DNA of 64,000 nucleotides from positions 57,717,655 through 57,781,654 of the forward strand of contig JAKGHH010000005.1 of assembly GCA_022828595.1 (NCBI GenBank), given 5' to 3'. Below, piece by piece: positions 11,146-22,919 of this stretch; within the stretch, counting starts at the first letter, position 1; each line of letters starts with the position of its first letter. The translations under genes and the position numbers were made by a program. The notes under the pieces are model-generated. The model was not told the DNA's origin and made no database searches. It saw only the letters and a list, made by a program, of their open reading frames with translations. The stretch comes from Nelumbo lutea. Taxonomy: Eukaryota > Streptophyta > Magnoliopsida > Proteales > Nelumbonaceae.

Positions 11146-12531
11146 GTTCTAGAGATATCAGGTACTGGTATAGCTGATTTACCACCATCCATTTCAGGTC
11201 TTGTTTGCCTTCAAGGGTTATATGCAATGGGTTCAAGGTTGTGTAGTTGTCCATCTCAAATAGGACATCTCAAGAGACTTAAAGTGCTTCGTCTTGGAGA
11301 TAAGATACAGCACTTACCCATAGAGGTTGGGCAATTAACTGGGCTCAGGGGCTTGCTTGTAAGATTTGGGTATAGAGGAACAGAGGTGGGAGGTAATAGG
11401 ATGATTCCCCATGGGATGCTATCAAAGTTATCTCTTCTGGAACACCTGCGAATACACAGAGATTCTGAAAAGTGGAACCTTCATGGGCCAAGATTGGATG
11501 AACATTGGATTGAGATTGGAGAATCAATAGCAGAGGAGATGAGCAGCTTGAAGCATTTAACTCGTCTTGACTTCAACTTCACCAACCTGGAATCTTATCT
11601 CAAATTTATCCAGCAGAGTGATGCATGGAAGACTCGATGCTTGAAAACATTTGACCTACGTGTGGGTCATGCACTTTATTTTCAGAACTCATTTTCTACA
11701 GTTGTTGATGCAGAGCATTATTTGAGATTTTTAGATAGCATTGAGTAATTATCAAACATCCATAAGGGGCTACCTATCACTGACTACTGGTTATCATTAA
11801 ATGGTTGTAGGACACCTAAAAAGCTTTCAGATATAGGTGTGCAAAACATGAAAAGGGCTTCAAGTCTTATTCATTGAAGGCTGTGAAAGAGTAGAGAGTG
11901 TAATAGATGGAAATCATGAGTTTTCTGGGAGTTCCACTGCATCCACAAGTCATCCTGTTGTTTTACCCAACTTACAGGTATTATATCTGATTAGACTTGC
12001 CATCTTGAGGAGAATTTGGGAGGGACCAGCACCGCCTCAAAGCCTCAACATGTTAACATGGGTGAAAGTTTTTTTGAGTGTCACAACGTGCAGTGTATCT
12101 TCTTGAGGCGCCTGATTCAACAACTACCCAATCTTCAAGCACTTGAAGTGCAATATTGCTCGAGAGTGGAAGAGATAGTGAAGAAGGAAGAAGAAGATGA
12201 AAAAGAGAAAGGGAATGAGATAGTGGGCTCTTCCTCTAATGAATTCGATGATTTCATTCACCTCTATCGCTTGTCTCTACTGAGACTTGATAGTCTACCG
12301 AATTTGAGAAGAGTATGTAAAGGGGTTCAGCTGGTTTTGCCCCCATCTGTTCAGATTAATATTTGTCAGTGTCCAGATGTAAGAAAAGAAGGTTTTGAAT
12401 GGTGGGAAGATGAGGGGAACAATGGTAACATGCTCCATATGGAATGGGACCGAACGATCAACACAGCGGATTGGGATTGGGATTGGGCGACGCCAATAGT
12501 AAATCGTAAGAAGAAGATGATGTTATCATAA
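11146..12531 (+). pseudogene. NB-LRR pseudogene, leucine-rich repeat segment
   Basis: Directly in frame after the TGA come VLEISGTGIADLPPSISGL and repeats such as LKRLKVLRLGDKIQHLPIE and LSLLEHLRI, the solvent-exposed LRR repeats that sense effectors or restrain the NB switch. The first stretch runs to TAA 11746. Further LRR residues lie in other frames: VLFIEGCERVESVID near 11865 and LPNLQALEVQYCSRVEEIV near 12125. The last piece includes an acidic run and ends with TAA 12529. At least two further frame changes occur between 11750 and 12060. The layout fits CNL genes of the RPS2/RPS5 type. Confidence 0.82.
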
Positions 12532-14351
12532 TTTCAATTCTTCTTTTTGTTTCTTTTCCTCTTTTTTGTTTTTCTTTTATTTTCCTTTCCTTTCATCTGC
12601 GTTTATTTACTCTTGTATTAAAGTCTGACAAATGTTATTTTTTGAAAACTCCCATGTACTAGATGATGATGACAGGAGCTAGGCACAACGCACAATGTGA
12701 CAAAGCTATTAAGTTAAGTGCTTAGCAAGATTTGATACTAGCACATCTGAATTCTCTCGAATCACAGTTCTGATGCACCACAAATTGCCATGTGTCTTCG
12801 TATTCATGAATCATGATGCATTGATGCCCCATTCACTTGAGTCCTTCACGCTAAAAACTTTCACAGGTTGTGAGGATAATGTTAGGATGGATTTTGTGAG
12901 GACGAAATTCATGTTCACAATGCTGGTCCACTCTTAATTGATATGCTCATCCAATGCATGCTTTGTTGTATGGATCATTTCAATTCCCAATACATGGGCA
13001 ATTATTATGCGGTGTCCACTGTAACCGCCGGAACTATAACCATCTGGAACTGTACCCGCTAGAACTGTAACTGCCGGAATTATAACCATCAGAACTGCAA
13101 ATGTCTGGAACTGTAACCGATGGTGAAATACATTTCGAAAAACAATCACTGACGGTGAAAATCAAAGAAGCGATGAAAGCCACCGCCTAACACCAAAATC
13201 TTCAAGGAAGAATCAGCCTCTTGTATCAAAATTCCTACATAAAAGAAAAGAAAGAAAAAATAAAAGATAAAAAGAGAATAATGAGTGAGAGGAAAGATAG
13301 AAAAGTGGAACAAGAAAATCAAGGAGAGAAAGGAATGAAAGAAAGGAGAAGTGGAGAAGAACAGATAAGAGAGGGGGAGAGGGAGAAGAAAATAAAGTCA
13401 CCCCAAAAATGACGGAAGACGGAAGAACGACGACAGAGGTTAGACGAAGAGAAGTAACCAAGGAAACCTTAAGACAAATACCCTTTCAAAGCAGAGAGTT
13501 GAGAGAGAGAGGGAAACTCTCGAAACTCTCAAAGCTTAACCACACAATGTTAGGCCATCAACTAATTGCAAGAGTAAGTAATTGCTTCAATTCTGAATTC
13601 TCCACGTCACCCTCTTATGAATTTGCAAATCTGTGGTTAAGGGGTGGGGACAGAGTAGGGTGTACATAAGGTCCATTGAATCGTTGACAGGGATGGCAAT
13701 TTTCACTCTATCCAGCGGATGCCCATGCGGCCACGCCCACGAGGTAGGATTTTTGCTTGAAATGCAGATTTTGGGGGATGGGTGTTGTGATTTTATAACT
13801 TGTTTGGGTATGAATAGGGTACAATATTAGGCTAAACACAATCCTCCCTAAATGTTTTGAATCTTACCAATGATAATTTATAATTTATGTGCTTTTTACA
13901 TGTTTCAATCAAATAATTAAAAATTTTGATGTATGTTCATATTATTTTGTTTATTTATTACTTATATATATATAAAGAAATTAGGTGCAAAAGAGGTTTT
14001 GCATTTTTCGTGTATGGAGAGGATTTGGATTCTGAAAATCCAAGCTGCTGCTAATTTTGAGGACACAAGTTGGGATATTACTTATATATATCCGCAGTTT
14101 GATGCCTCTTCCTTAATCCGCATCGTACAACCTCGCGCCATTTTTTCAATCAACTATTATTTTACAATCTCGTCTTCCCCAAACAACTACCATCTATTTA
14201 GGTGTACTCAATTAATATCAATCAATTCCAACTTACTAATTGGATGCAAAAGTATACAGAAATCAAAGACATGGTTGAAAGTCTTGTTTCATGTTAACGA
14301 AATGAATAATGCACTTAAAAATATGCTATTTATGGCGTTTGGTTGCAATAA
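12532..14351. other. intergenic sequence with low-complexity tracts
   Basis: No gene supported. 13017-13125 holds six or seven degenerate 15-16 bp units (consensus near TGTAACCGCCGGAAC). 13237-13520 is a purine-rich tract on the + strand (GAAAG/GAGAG-like), whose open frames have low-complexity products rich in Lys and Glu. 13930-14350 is open but AT-rich, with no recognised protein. Confidence 0.6.
13017..13125. repeat. degenerate 15-16 bp tandem repeat
   Basis: Units such as TGTAACCGCCGGAAC, TATAACCATCTGGAAC and TGTACCCGCTAGAAC follow one another about seven times with several changes each. Confidence 0.7.
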
Positions 14352-14641
14352 GGTTTTTAAAATCAAATCGGACAGGTAACCATTCTGGGGATTGGTTTTT
14401 AAGTTGAATGGTTTGACTGTCTGATTCGAATGAATAGCTTGTTCTGACTTAAAATAATAAATAATGACCAAAAATCATTGTCTGAATCAACAGTTTGATC
14501 GCCTAGATCAACAGATTGTTGATCAAATCAATAACTTTTGGCCAAAAAGTAATTTTCGGTTAAAGCATAACCAGTTACCTGATTAATTCCTGATTTTTCT
14601 GATCCGACTGTCCAGCCCAATCCAGTTTTGAAAACCATGGA
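14352..14641. mobile_element. MITE-like insertion with 9-bp duplication
   Basis: Bounded by exact TTGCAATAA copies at 14343-14351 and 14642-14650. The termini GGTTTTTAAAAT and a right end reading back as GGTTTTCAAAACT are inverted repeats. A 9-bp duplication suggests a Mutator-like origin. The 290-bp interior is non-coding. Confidence 0.65.
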
Positions 14642-14650
14642 TTGCAATAA

Positions 14651-16343
14651 ATGACCACGAAAACAAAGTCTGTGTGTGGTAGACCAATGATGGTTGTATT
14701 GTCACACCTACTTATTTTTAATGGAAAAATCTATGATGCCGAAAAGATATGACACCAGACATAATCAAAAAGAAAGAAACACAAACACCCTTCAAGAAAT
14801 TCTTGAAACGATTTATTTATAATCCTATTCAGTTTCGTATTCCTAGGAAACCATATTAATGCAAACATCCTTACATAAACAAATTTGAAAAATTGATGTT
14901 TTCATGGATGGCCTACTGAAAATACAATATTCTTTTTTATACCGAAAGCAAACACGGGTAAGTTAGATGTAAGTCTCGTCACTTATAAGAGCTTTTTGTT
15001 TTTTGCCTTCATGTTATCAATTAGCGGAGACTCATTCGATGTATAGAAAGCGAAAGCTAAATAGTAATAATATATAAGTGTAGATAATTGTTTTATATTT
15101 TAATTTTTCAAATAATTAATAATTATTAATATTTTATATATTATTTTTAATAATTTTTTGTAATAAAAATTAATAATAATTAATTTCAGCTAAGTTTGTT
15201 CATCAAATTGATGAAGCCAATCAATCCGATTCAATTTAATCCAAATTGATCGGATTGGTCGGATTCGGTTCAACAACTTTCCAATCCAACCAAGTCGGGT
15301 TAGTTTTGGTTTGGCCATTTGTAAACCAACCAAAAACAAATCACCAAACTAAAATATAATTTTTTTTTAATACAAACAAGTAGAAAATTTTTTATATTTC
15401 TTAGTCTAAAATATTTTATATTGTAAATTAAAATTTTTTAATTTTCTTTTAAATAGTATCATTATATTTTTTTAATTTTTAATTTAGATTTAGATTTTAA
15501 GTTTATATATTTTGAACCATCTGACCAAGCTAAAAACCAACCCAAACCGATACTAGTGTTTTCAACCCACTATTGACTCAACCGGTTGAACCGTTCAAAC
15601 TGTCATCTGACCTTGATTCTGTGTTTGGTTCTTCTGAAACTCACCCTTTTGTCAAAAATTGTTCCACCCAAATGGTTCAACCATTGACTCATTCAACCCG
15701 ATCACTGGGTTACGGTTGCACACTTAATGTATGTACAAACTTTTGGAGGCCATAACTTTTCACTACAATGTCTGATTAAGGTGATCTTTTTTTTGGGGAT
15801 AACCTTTTAGTATCTACGCGCTCCAAGGTGCTATGGGTGCCTTGCCTTGCCTTGCTATTTTCACGAAAAAAAAACCCTTTGGCCTTGAATCACAATTTTT
15901 AATATTTTTTAGAAATACTAAGTTAAAAACATAAATTAAATATAAAATAATATATATATTATATGTAAAATATAATTATATACTATTTATTGATAAAATA
16001 TGTATTTGCATATGGTCTAACCCATTCGACCTATGACCCAGAGGAAAAAGTGGTCAATCATATATGATATGTGTCTTAATTAGAAGTAGGGAATTGGAAA
16101 TTAGTTAAGAGTCTAACAAAAAGCTTAGTTATTAGTAATATTTTAGGAATGAAGAGAGGTTTCAGGAATTAGGAGAGACATTTATTAAGGTGATTTTGAA
16201 AAAGTTAAGTATAAAATGAGGAGAGAGAATAAGAGTGGGAAAATGAGAGTTTAAGATAAATAAATTAGGAATTTTGAGAGGTTTAGGGAGATGAGATGTA
16301 AACAACCATGAGAAACTAACAAAAATTCTAACGAATTTTTTAA
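14651..16343. other. AT-rich intergenic sequence
   Basis: No coding region supported. Pieces around 15190-15760 contain runs typical of degenerate plant repeats (CCAACC, GGTTCAACC, TTTTCAACCC), but no element ends could be fixed. Confidence 0.5.
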
Positions 16344-17011
16344 GGGTAAATTGCTGAAACCTCCCCTGAAATTTCTCATTGTTGCTAAAGCATCCCCTAA
16401 ACTTTGGTAATTGCATTCACCTCCCCTGAACTTTCTGACAGTTGCAAGTAGACCCCTTATAATAGAATCTTCTAAAAGGAGGTAAAAAGTGTCCAAAATA
16501 CCCATAGAGTTACTATCAAGGCTGGTTTCTGCAAAAAACAATACAAACTTTATAAAAAGATAAAAAAAATAGAGAATTTAAAGTTACAACTTTACATTTG
16601 AGTGATTGATATGAAGGGCAAATTTGAAAAATAAATCAAATTTCAAAATAGAGATTGGAAGGGTTTGGGCTAGTGATTCATATGAAGAGAAAATTGGAAA
16701 ATAAATATTTTGGTAAAAAATAACTACATGGATATTTTGGACATTTGCATGCCTCTTTTTAGAAGATTCTAACAAAGGGGGCCTACTTGCAACTATGTCA
16801 GTAACTTTGAGGGGGTGCTTGCAATTACCAAACTTCAATGGAGATTTCAGCAACAACCAGAAACTTCTAGGGAGTTGACTGCAATTACCAAACTTCAGTA
16901 GAGGTTTCAACAACAACCAAAAACTTCAAGGGATGTGATTGTAATTATCAAATTTTAGTGGAGGTTTTAGCAACAACCAAAAACTTCAGGGAAGATTCTA
17001 GTAATTTACCC
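16344..17011. mobile_element. foldback element with internal 60-bp repeats
   Basis: The left end GGGTAAATTGCTGAAACCTC and the right end, reading back as GGGTAAATTACTAGAATC, are inverted. Motifs CCCTGAA..TTGTTGCT recur in inverted order for over 100 bp on each side. TTTTTAA (16337-16343 and 17012-17018) flanks it, though this is low complexity. The right arm holds three tandem units of about 60 bp, each with AATTACCAAACTTCA and CAACAACCAAAAACTTC. No transposase is present. A non-autonomous foldback or Mutator-like element is the best fit. Confidence 0.65.
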
Positions 17012-17225
17012 TTTTTAAATAATTAGAAAACAACAATTAAATAAAGGAGAGAAAAAGAAGGGGAGAGATTGTGGATTTGTAGGGATGTGGAGGGCAATGA
17101 TAAGAGATATATCATGTTCTTTGATAAAAAAGCATAAAGGGGGTAGCCATAGAGGAAATAGGGGTGCTAATGTAGCATTATGGAGAGGGCTAGGAAGGGG
17201 TAAGAGGGGAAATGGAAGAAGTTTA

Positions 17226-17344
17226 GGCTATGTTTGGTTTGAAGGAAAATGTAGGGAAAGATAGGGAAACCTTTACAAACCTTGTATTGATTTCCCTGTT
17301 TTTTCCTTCCTTTTCCTACCTTTTTCTTCGAACCAAACATAGTC
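17226..17344. mobile_element. small foldback MITE, family A, copy 2
   Basis: A 119-bp unit with left end GGCTATGTTTGGTTTGAAGG and right end reading back as GACTATGTTTGGTTCGAAG; related to 1832-1939. Flanks are TTA and TCA, near-matching 3-bp duplications. Confidence 0.65.
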
Positions 17345-17966
17345 TCAAGGAGAGAAGAGAGAAGAGGGCTGCTGACTTGGGGCCTAATCCCTTTATAATA
17401 TAATATAGATAAGATACATTTGATAATACTACTTGTCAACGAATAGCTTTGTGATTAATATATGATGGTGATGTGATGCCTTGTCAACATAAATCTTTGC
17501 ATGTCCCTAGCAGATGATCAGGTCTCATAAAACTTAAATGGTTATTCAAGTGTATGATTTTGTCTCCGTCTAGATCTGCTACCCACGGTTACCAAGTCAC
17601 CTGTCATAACATCTCTCAACAATGATAATTTACAAATACGGGAAATATTTACAATGTGTCTGTAGTAATAGGGTGTGGGTAGTAAATCCAAGTTTCTTAT
17701 GAGCAATTTAAGTCCGGTCTTCTACAATGGGGCTCTTAAATTCGTATGACCCACGAGATAATTCTTGCTTCATATGGTGGGTTGGGTTTGACATGAGTGC
17801 GGATACCCACCCAAAATTGAGCACAGTAATGATGCTCACGGTCCGCTGCTAAATTAGAAATTTCTCAAGATAGAATTAACCATTTTAGTATTGAAACCAA
17901 ATCAACAAATTTGAAAGCCCAAATAACACACATGCCTACACAAAAAGTAATAATAATAATAATAAT
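17345..17966. other. intergenic sequence ending in an AAT microsatellite
   Basis: No gene seen. From about 17948 to 17966 there is an AAT repeat, which also continues on the far side of the gypsy element at 28196-28254, so the element appears to have landed in or next to this microsatellite. Confidence 0.6.
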
Positions 17967-18294
17967 TGATAGAGGGTGATTTGACCCGATCCCTTGAGAC
18001 GGTAACATGTGGACATGACTCAGCATAAGTAACAGTTCAGCACAATAGCCTAACCACGACTAAGTAATGAGTTCGCAAAACAGCTCGCTACGTCACAACT
18101 CGCTACGTCACAACTCGCCATAGGGTGAGCTCGCTATAACGCGAGCTCGAGGACCCCCGATGTATTGAAAGGAAATACTCCAAGATAAATCTATCCCAGC
18201 TCGCGAGCTAAGATAATCAGCTCGCTCCAACACTTAGGCAGAAAAACTGCCCTAAGGGCAACCTCAAGAGGAATCACCTCGAAGTACCCCTAAG

Positions 18295-18384
18295 AGCTCG
18301 CTACAAGGTAGCTTGCAACAGAATAGCTCATTACAAGGCTGCTCGCTATGGGATAGCTCGCTACAAGGCAACTCGCTGCTAAGT
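18295..18384 (+). repeat. 15-bp minisatellite within the Gypsy-1 LTR
   Basis: Six units of 15 bp, for example AGCTCGCTACAAGGT, AGCTTGCAACAGAAT, AGCTCATTACAAGGC. The corresponding array in the 3' LTR lies at 27594-27683. A related 15-bp array occurs at 29317-29487. Confidence 0.85.
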
Positions 18385-18646
18385 GACGCGATGTTTTCAG
18401 GAAGCTTCTATCTGACAAAACCGTACCCGTCAAACTACACCACGTCTCTTGATTGACGGCATAGTCCCTGCCAGTCCAACAGACTACACCCAAATCTCTC
18501 GACAGATGGTGGCGTGTCTGTCCTTCCGGGACGTGTCACTCATCCGATTGGGTAGTACTCTACAATGGTTACCTGCGCAGCCCTGGCAGATAACGGCTGC
18601 GATAGAGGTCCAGTGGCGGTTACGCCCGATTTGACAAGAACGCTCG

Positions 18647-18654
18647 TATTTAAG
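18647..18654 (+). promoter_or_regulatory. TATA-like element of the Gypsy-1 LTR
   Basis: TATTTAAG within the 5' LTR, the likely core of the element's promoter; the same octamer is conserved in the 3' LTR at about 27896-27903. Confidence 0.5.
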
Positions 18655-18948
18655 AGCCCCATGGTCGAAGGGAAAAGACACCTTGAACATCTTACACCTT
18701 AAACACTTGGAATATATCTGAACTCTCTCTCGAGCTAATCTCAAGCATTCAGTGATCTAGCGCGACCTGCACTCTTAGCCTTCTTTGCACTCTTTATTAC
18801 TTTCTCTAGCGTTCTAACTTAAGCATCAGAGTATTCCTACTGGGCAAGTCCCCCGATAATCCTTCATCGTCTTCTTCTCAGGTACCGTCCATCGCCAACT
18901 AGGAGCCAGTCAGCTTCCAGCTAGGAGTACCCGGATTGCACAACATCA

Positions 18949-18968
18949 TTTGACGTCGTCTATGGGAA
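18949..18968 (+). promoter_or_regulatory. Gypsy-1 primer-binding site
   Basis: TTTGACGTCGTCTATGGGAA resembles the TTGGCGCCGTCTGTGGGAA-type site of many plant gypsy elements, with a few changes. Placed just after the LTR end. Confidence 0.65.
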
Positions 18969-19026
18969 ACGCTTCAAAAAGCCTTCTTCTAAGTTTCTAC
19001 AAATTCCTTCTGAGAACTTAGCATTT

Positions 19027-20300
19027 ATGGACTCCTCCAGCAACGTCGGACATGGTGCCAACCAGAATGCTTATGGGGAGCAACCCCAGTCCCCCACTGT
19101 CTGTATCGGACAGTTCACCGTTCCCCTCTTTGTGGATGGGGTTCCCAGCTTGAACATGCCTCTCATAGTGGCACCTGTGAATGCTCCACTCCCTTCCACG
19201 GTTGGAAACAACCTTTGTTGAACCTTCGGTTGTGCCCTTAATGACCAACCAGAAACAGTTGGAAGACCTAGTGCAGTGCATGCGAGCCATGCAAGTTCAA
19301 ATGCAGTAGTTCTAGCAGTTCCAACTCTACCAGCAACAAGTGCTACATCAAGTCTCTCAGTACCAATACCAGCAGCAGTTTCCTTCCTTGCCTCAGGCCC
19401 AGCAGTCGCTTCCCCCTCAGCACCCAGCCACGAAGCAAACCAAGCCCTCCCGTCAGAGTGAATGACCTCGCTGAGGAGAAGCCTCTTAGGCCTAGGATCC
19501 TTCCAAGAGCCAAGCCTCATCCCATGGCAGAAAAGGAGAGGCCAGCCACCCCCGCCTCACAGCCTATGGGCAAGTCGAGGGCCTCCCAACTGGTCAAGCT
19601 CGCATCGCCCCAACACTCTCAGTTCGAGCTCCTGCTCGTAGAAAACCCGTTTGAGGTCCTAACCGTAGACTATAGGCAGGGCCCTTCGCTTCAGAGCTAC
19701 CATCAGTAGTCCAAGCCCATCAAACTCGGTAACACTGAAGCAAGCAGCACCAACGCCGAGCCAACGAAGCAGCAGCGGAGATGCTGATGAGTTCGCCAAA
19801 CTGCTACTCGCATCTTGCCCGAGCTCAGAGGTAAGGATGAGGTAAGCTCAGATGAAGTAAAACCTACTCCTCTCCTTTCAGTTCCTTCCCCGCTGTCGCC
19901 AAAACTTCTTGTTGTCCCCCCACCAAGGGGCTTCAAGCTCCCTCCCCTAGATAAGTATGATGAATCCTTCGATTCAAATGATCATGTGGACGCCTTTCAG
20001 TCCCAGATGCACCTAGCAAGAGCCAGTGAATCCTGTATGTGTGTAGCCTTCTCCACCACCTTCAAAGGGGTAGCCCATACTTGGTACCAAAATCTCACAC
20101 CCGGATTGATAAGAAGTTGGGTGCAGTTTGTGCAAGTCTTCACCTCCCACTTTGTCACCAGTAAGAGGTGCCCAAGAACTCAAGAAAGCCTCCTCGGCAT
20201 AGTACAAAAGGAAGGGGAATCCATTCGAAGTTACATTAAGCGGTTTAACGATGCTTGTTTACAAATACCCGATCTGGACCTCGCAGTTCGTGATTATTAG
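19027..20300 (+). pseudogene. Gypsy-1 gag
   Basis: Gag polyprotein of the element. The N-terminal part begins MDSSSNVGHGANQ at 19027 and stops at 19221. A Gln-rich stretch follows in other frames (about 19220-19460). The core capsid domain is open from about 19815 to 20300 and shows the retrotransposon-gag pattern around PLDKYDESFDSNDHVDAF, FSTTFKGVAHTWYQNL and SIRSYIKRFNDACLQI. At least two frame changes and one stop separate these parts. Confidence 0.82.
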
Positions 20301-20309
20301 AGGATCGAT

Positions 20310-20929
20310 TGTGGCGGGCTGCACCTCAGCTGCAACTCGAGCATCAGCTCACGAGGCTGCTAGGGAAGAACAGAACCCCCCGAAGCGGCCAAGGATGGAA
20401 GACCCGATCTTCTTCATAGAAGACGACGAGTACGGGGTGCACTACCCCCATGATGACGTGCTTGTCATAAAGATGAAATCAATGACTTTGAAGTCAGGCG
20501 CATCCTCGTTGACTCAGGCAGCTCAACGAACATCCTCTTCAAAGCATCTTCGACCAACTTCAGCTCCAAGAGAGTGACCTGGAGCCCGCGAACACTCCCC
20601 TGGTAGGCTTCAACAAAGAGGAAGTCAGGCCCATGGGAAGGATTACAGTACCTGTGGAAGTCGGCACTTGGCCTAGCATAGTGAGGCTCAACCATGACTT
20701 CTTAGTGGTCGCAACCCCCTCCCCGTATAATGCCATAGTAGGTCGACCGATCACCCATGCCTTACGAGCTATGGTCTCCACTTACAAATTGGCCATAAAG
20801 TTCCCCACGAACTTTGGAATCGGGATAACGCAAGGTGACCAGCTTGAGTCTCGCAAATGCTACATCGTCGCCCTCAAAGGGAAAGCCAAGGTGCCCGACG
20901 ACCTTGAGCTGGAGCAATTTACGGAGTAG
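20310..20929 (+). pseudogene. Gypsy-1 protease region
   Basis: After an EEQNPPKRPRMEDPI-like linker, the aspartic protease site RRILVDSGSSTNILF lies at about 20496-20540 (catalytic Asp codon at 20511), in a frame different from the open stretch around it. A downstream piece, ITVPVEVGTWP...PYNAIVGRP (20640-20755), is the usual protease C-terminal part. Frameshifts make the region non-functional. Confidence 0.8.
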
Positions 20930-21097
20930 AGCGAGGAGCGAGCTACACCCACAGAAGAGACCATCTCCATCCCGACATCGACGGAGGACCCAACCCGGAC
21001 ACTTCAGATTGGCGCTTCCATTGAGGAGCCTCTGCAATCTAAACTGGTACGCTTCTTACTTGAAAACTTAGATGTTTTTGCATGGTCTATGACTTAA

Positions 21098-22410
21098 ATG
21101 TCCGGCATAGACCCCAGCATTATAACTCATAAGCTTAATACAGATCCTGTAGTTAGGCCCGTTAGACAGAAGAAACGCAACCTAGCCCCAGAGCGATGGA
21201 GGGCAGTCGACGAGGAGGTCGGGAAGCTCCTTACAGTTGATTTTATCAGGGAAGTCCATTACCCGAGCTGGGTGGCCAATCCCGTTCTGGTAAAAAAGGC
21301 TAACGATAAATGGTGCATGTGCGTCGACTACACTGACCTGAATCGAGCTTGCCCAAAGGAATGCTTCCCACTCCCCAGGATCGACCGTCTGGTGGACGCG
21401 ACCTCGGGGCACGAGTTGCTGAGCTTACTAGACGCCTATTCAAGCTACAACCAGATCAGGATGAACCCGACTGATGAAGAAAAGACTGCCTTCATAACCG
21501 AGCTTGGCCTGTACTGCTACAAGGTCATGCCCTTTGGGCTAAAAATGCTGGGGCAACCTTTCAAAGACTTGTAAATAAGTTGTTTGAGCCATTGAGTGGC
21601 CGAGAAATAGAGTGTTATGTAGACGACATGGTCGTCAAAACCCATCTTTCACATGATTTAATACAAGACCCGCATTCGGTTTTTAAAATTCCGCGTAGAT
21701 TTAACATGAAATTGAACCTGAATAAGTGTGTCTTTGGTGTCACCTCGAGTAAGTTCCTGGGGTACATCGTTAACCGGTGTGGCATTGAGGTTAACCCAGA
21801 CAAAGTAAAAGCCATCCTAGACTTGAGACCACCCTGAAAAATGAAGGAATTTCAGAGGTTGAATGGCCTAATAACTGCTCTAAGCCGCTTCATGTCCAAG
21901 TCGGCAGACCACTGTCTACCTTTCTTTAAAGCAATTAAAAGCAAAGGGTCTGAATGGAATGAAGATTGCCAACTCGCATTCGACAAGCTCAAATAGTACC
22001 TCGCTAGCATACCGGTCATAACCCGGCCCGAGGAGGGCGATGTTTTAGAGTTGTACCTCTCGACAAGTGACAAAGTGATCAGCTCAGTACTAATAAAAGA
22101 GGTAGATCGGGTCCAACGACCTATTTACTATGTTAGTAAAGTGTTGTAGGGAGCAGAGACGAGATAGACAGAGATAGAAAAGATGGCCTATGCACTAGTT
22201 ATTGCAGCCCGAAAGCTTCGTTCGTACTTCCAAGGTCATACTGTTGTCGTCCTCACCAACAAACTTCTGAGGCAAGCCTGAGGTCTCTGATCGACTTACG
22301 AAGTGGGCCATTGAGCTCAGCGAGTACGACCTTCAATACAAGCCACGAATTGCTATCAAGGCCCAAGCCTTAGCAGACTTCGTCGCGGAATGCACTTTCA
22401 TCTCCGAAGT
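21098..22410 (+). pseudogene. Gypsy-1 reverse transcriptase and first RNase H
   Basis: RT motifs in order: GKLLTVDFIREVHYPSWVANPV, WCMCVDYTDLNRACPK, FPLPRIDRLVD, LLDAYSSYNQIRM, then a frame change near 21570 and CYVDDMVVKT with catalytic YVDD at 21616-21627. The thumb has FLGYIVNRCGIEVNPDK. A stop at 21835 precedes the connection and RNase H part, where PIYYVSK and ALADFVAECTF are seen, with more stops near 21994 and 22148. Degraded but unmistakable. Confidence 0.87.
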
Positions 22411-22499
22411 CCCTAGGCCGGTTGAGCACGAGGCCCCCTGTTCGGGCAAGCCCGAAGCTCCCAAGCAAGTTGAGTTCAAGCACCGTGAGGTAGAAACCA

Positions 22500-22870
22500 G
22501 TGCGACATCTCTCCTAGTTAGGCCAAGCGGAGCCAGAATAATTCTGTACGGCCCAAGTGGCACAAAACTAGAGTACGCACTACGCTTCGAGTTTGCGACA
22601 TCCAACAATGAAGCGAAGTACGAGGCGTTGATAGCCGGGCTGGCCCTAGCCAAAGAAGTGAAAGCCAAGCATAACGTCATCTGCAACGATTCCCAGGTCA
22701 TGGTCAATCAAGTCACAGGCGAATACGAAGCTCGCGAACCAACTATGATTGCCTACTTAGCCAAAGTAAGAGAGGCTCTGCTCAACTTCCAATCACACTT
22801 CATCAGGCAAATCCCGAGGTCGGAGAACGCTGAGGCTGACACCCTGTCCTGGTTAGCCAGTGCCAGTGAT
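22500..22870 (+). pseudogene. Gypsy-1 second (archaeal-type) RNase H
   Basis: The pattern LEYALRFEFATSNNEAKYEA, followed by LIAGLALAKEV, then CNDSQVMVNQVTGEYEA and IPRSENAEADTLSWLAS, is the RVT_3 type RNase H that Tat-clade elements carry in addition to their original RNase H. The first acidic residue region (LYGPSG, normally YVDGS) appears altered, so activity is doubtful. Confidence 0.8.
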
Positions 22871-22919
22871 AATACCATGAGAAGTGTGTACATAGAGAAC
22901 CTGCCTCTACCTTGCGAGC

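Larger units (their letters stand above)
17967..18945 (+). repeat. Gypsy-1 5' LTR, about 979 bp
   Basis: Begins TGATAGAGGGTGATTTGACC and ends GATTGCACAACA. It contains a TATA-like TATTTAAG at 18647-18654 and a six-unit 15-bp tandem repeat at 18295-18384. It differs from the 3' LTR by roughly 6-7% in the stretch compared by eye, plus small indels, with many C/T and G/A differences. Confidence 0.9.

Noticed and set aside
13213..13461. 82-codon - strand frame rich in Leu, Ser and Phe
   Set aside because: It is the complement of a purine-rich low-complexity tract; such tracts give long hydrophobic frames by composition alone.
18290..18493. - strand frame with a repeated VASYLVASS-like pattern
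   Set aside because: It is the translation of the 15-bp minisatellite in the Gypsy-1 LTR, not a gene.
22333..22707. 124-codon - strand frame within Gypsy-1
   Set aside because: It is antisense to the second RNase H, which has clear family motifs on the + strand; no independent motif.
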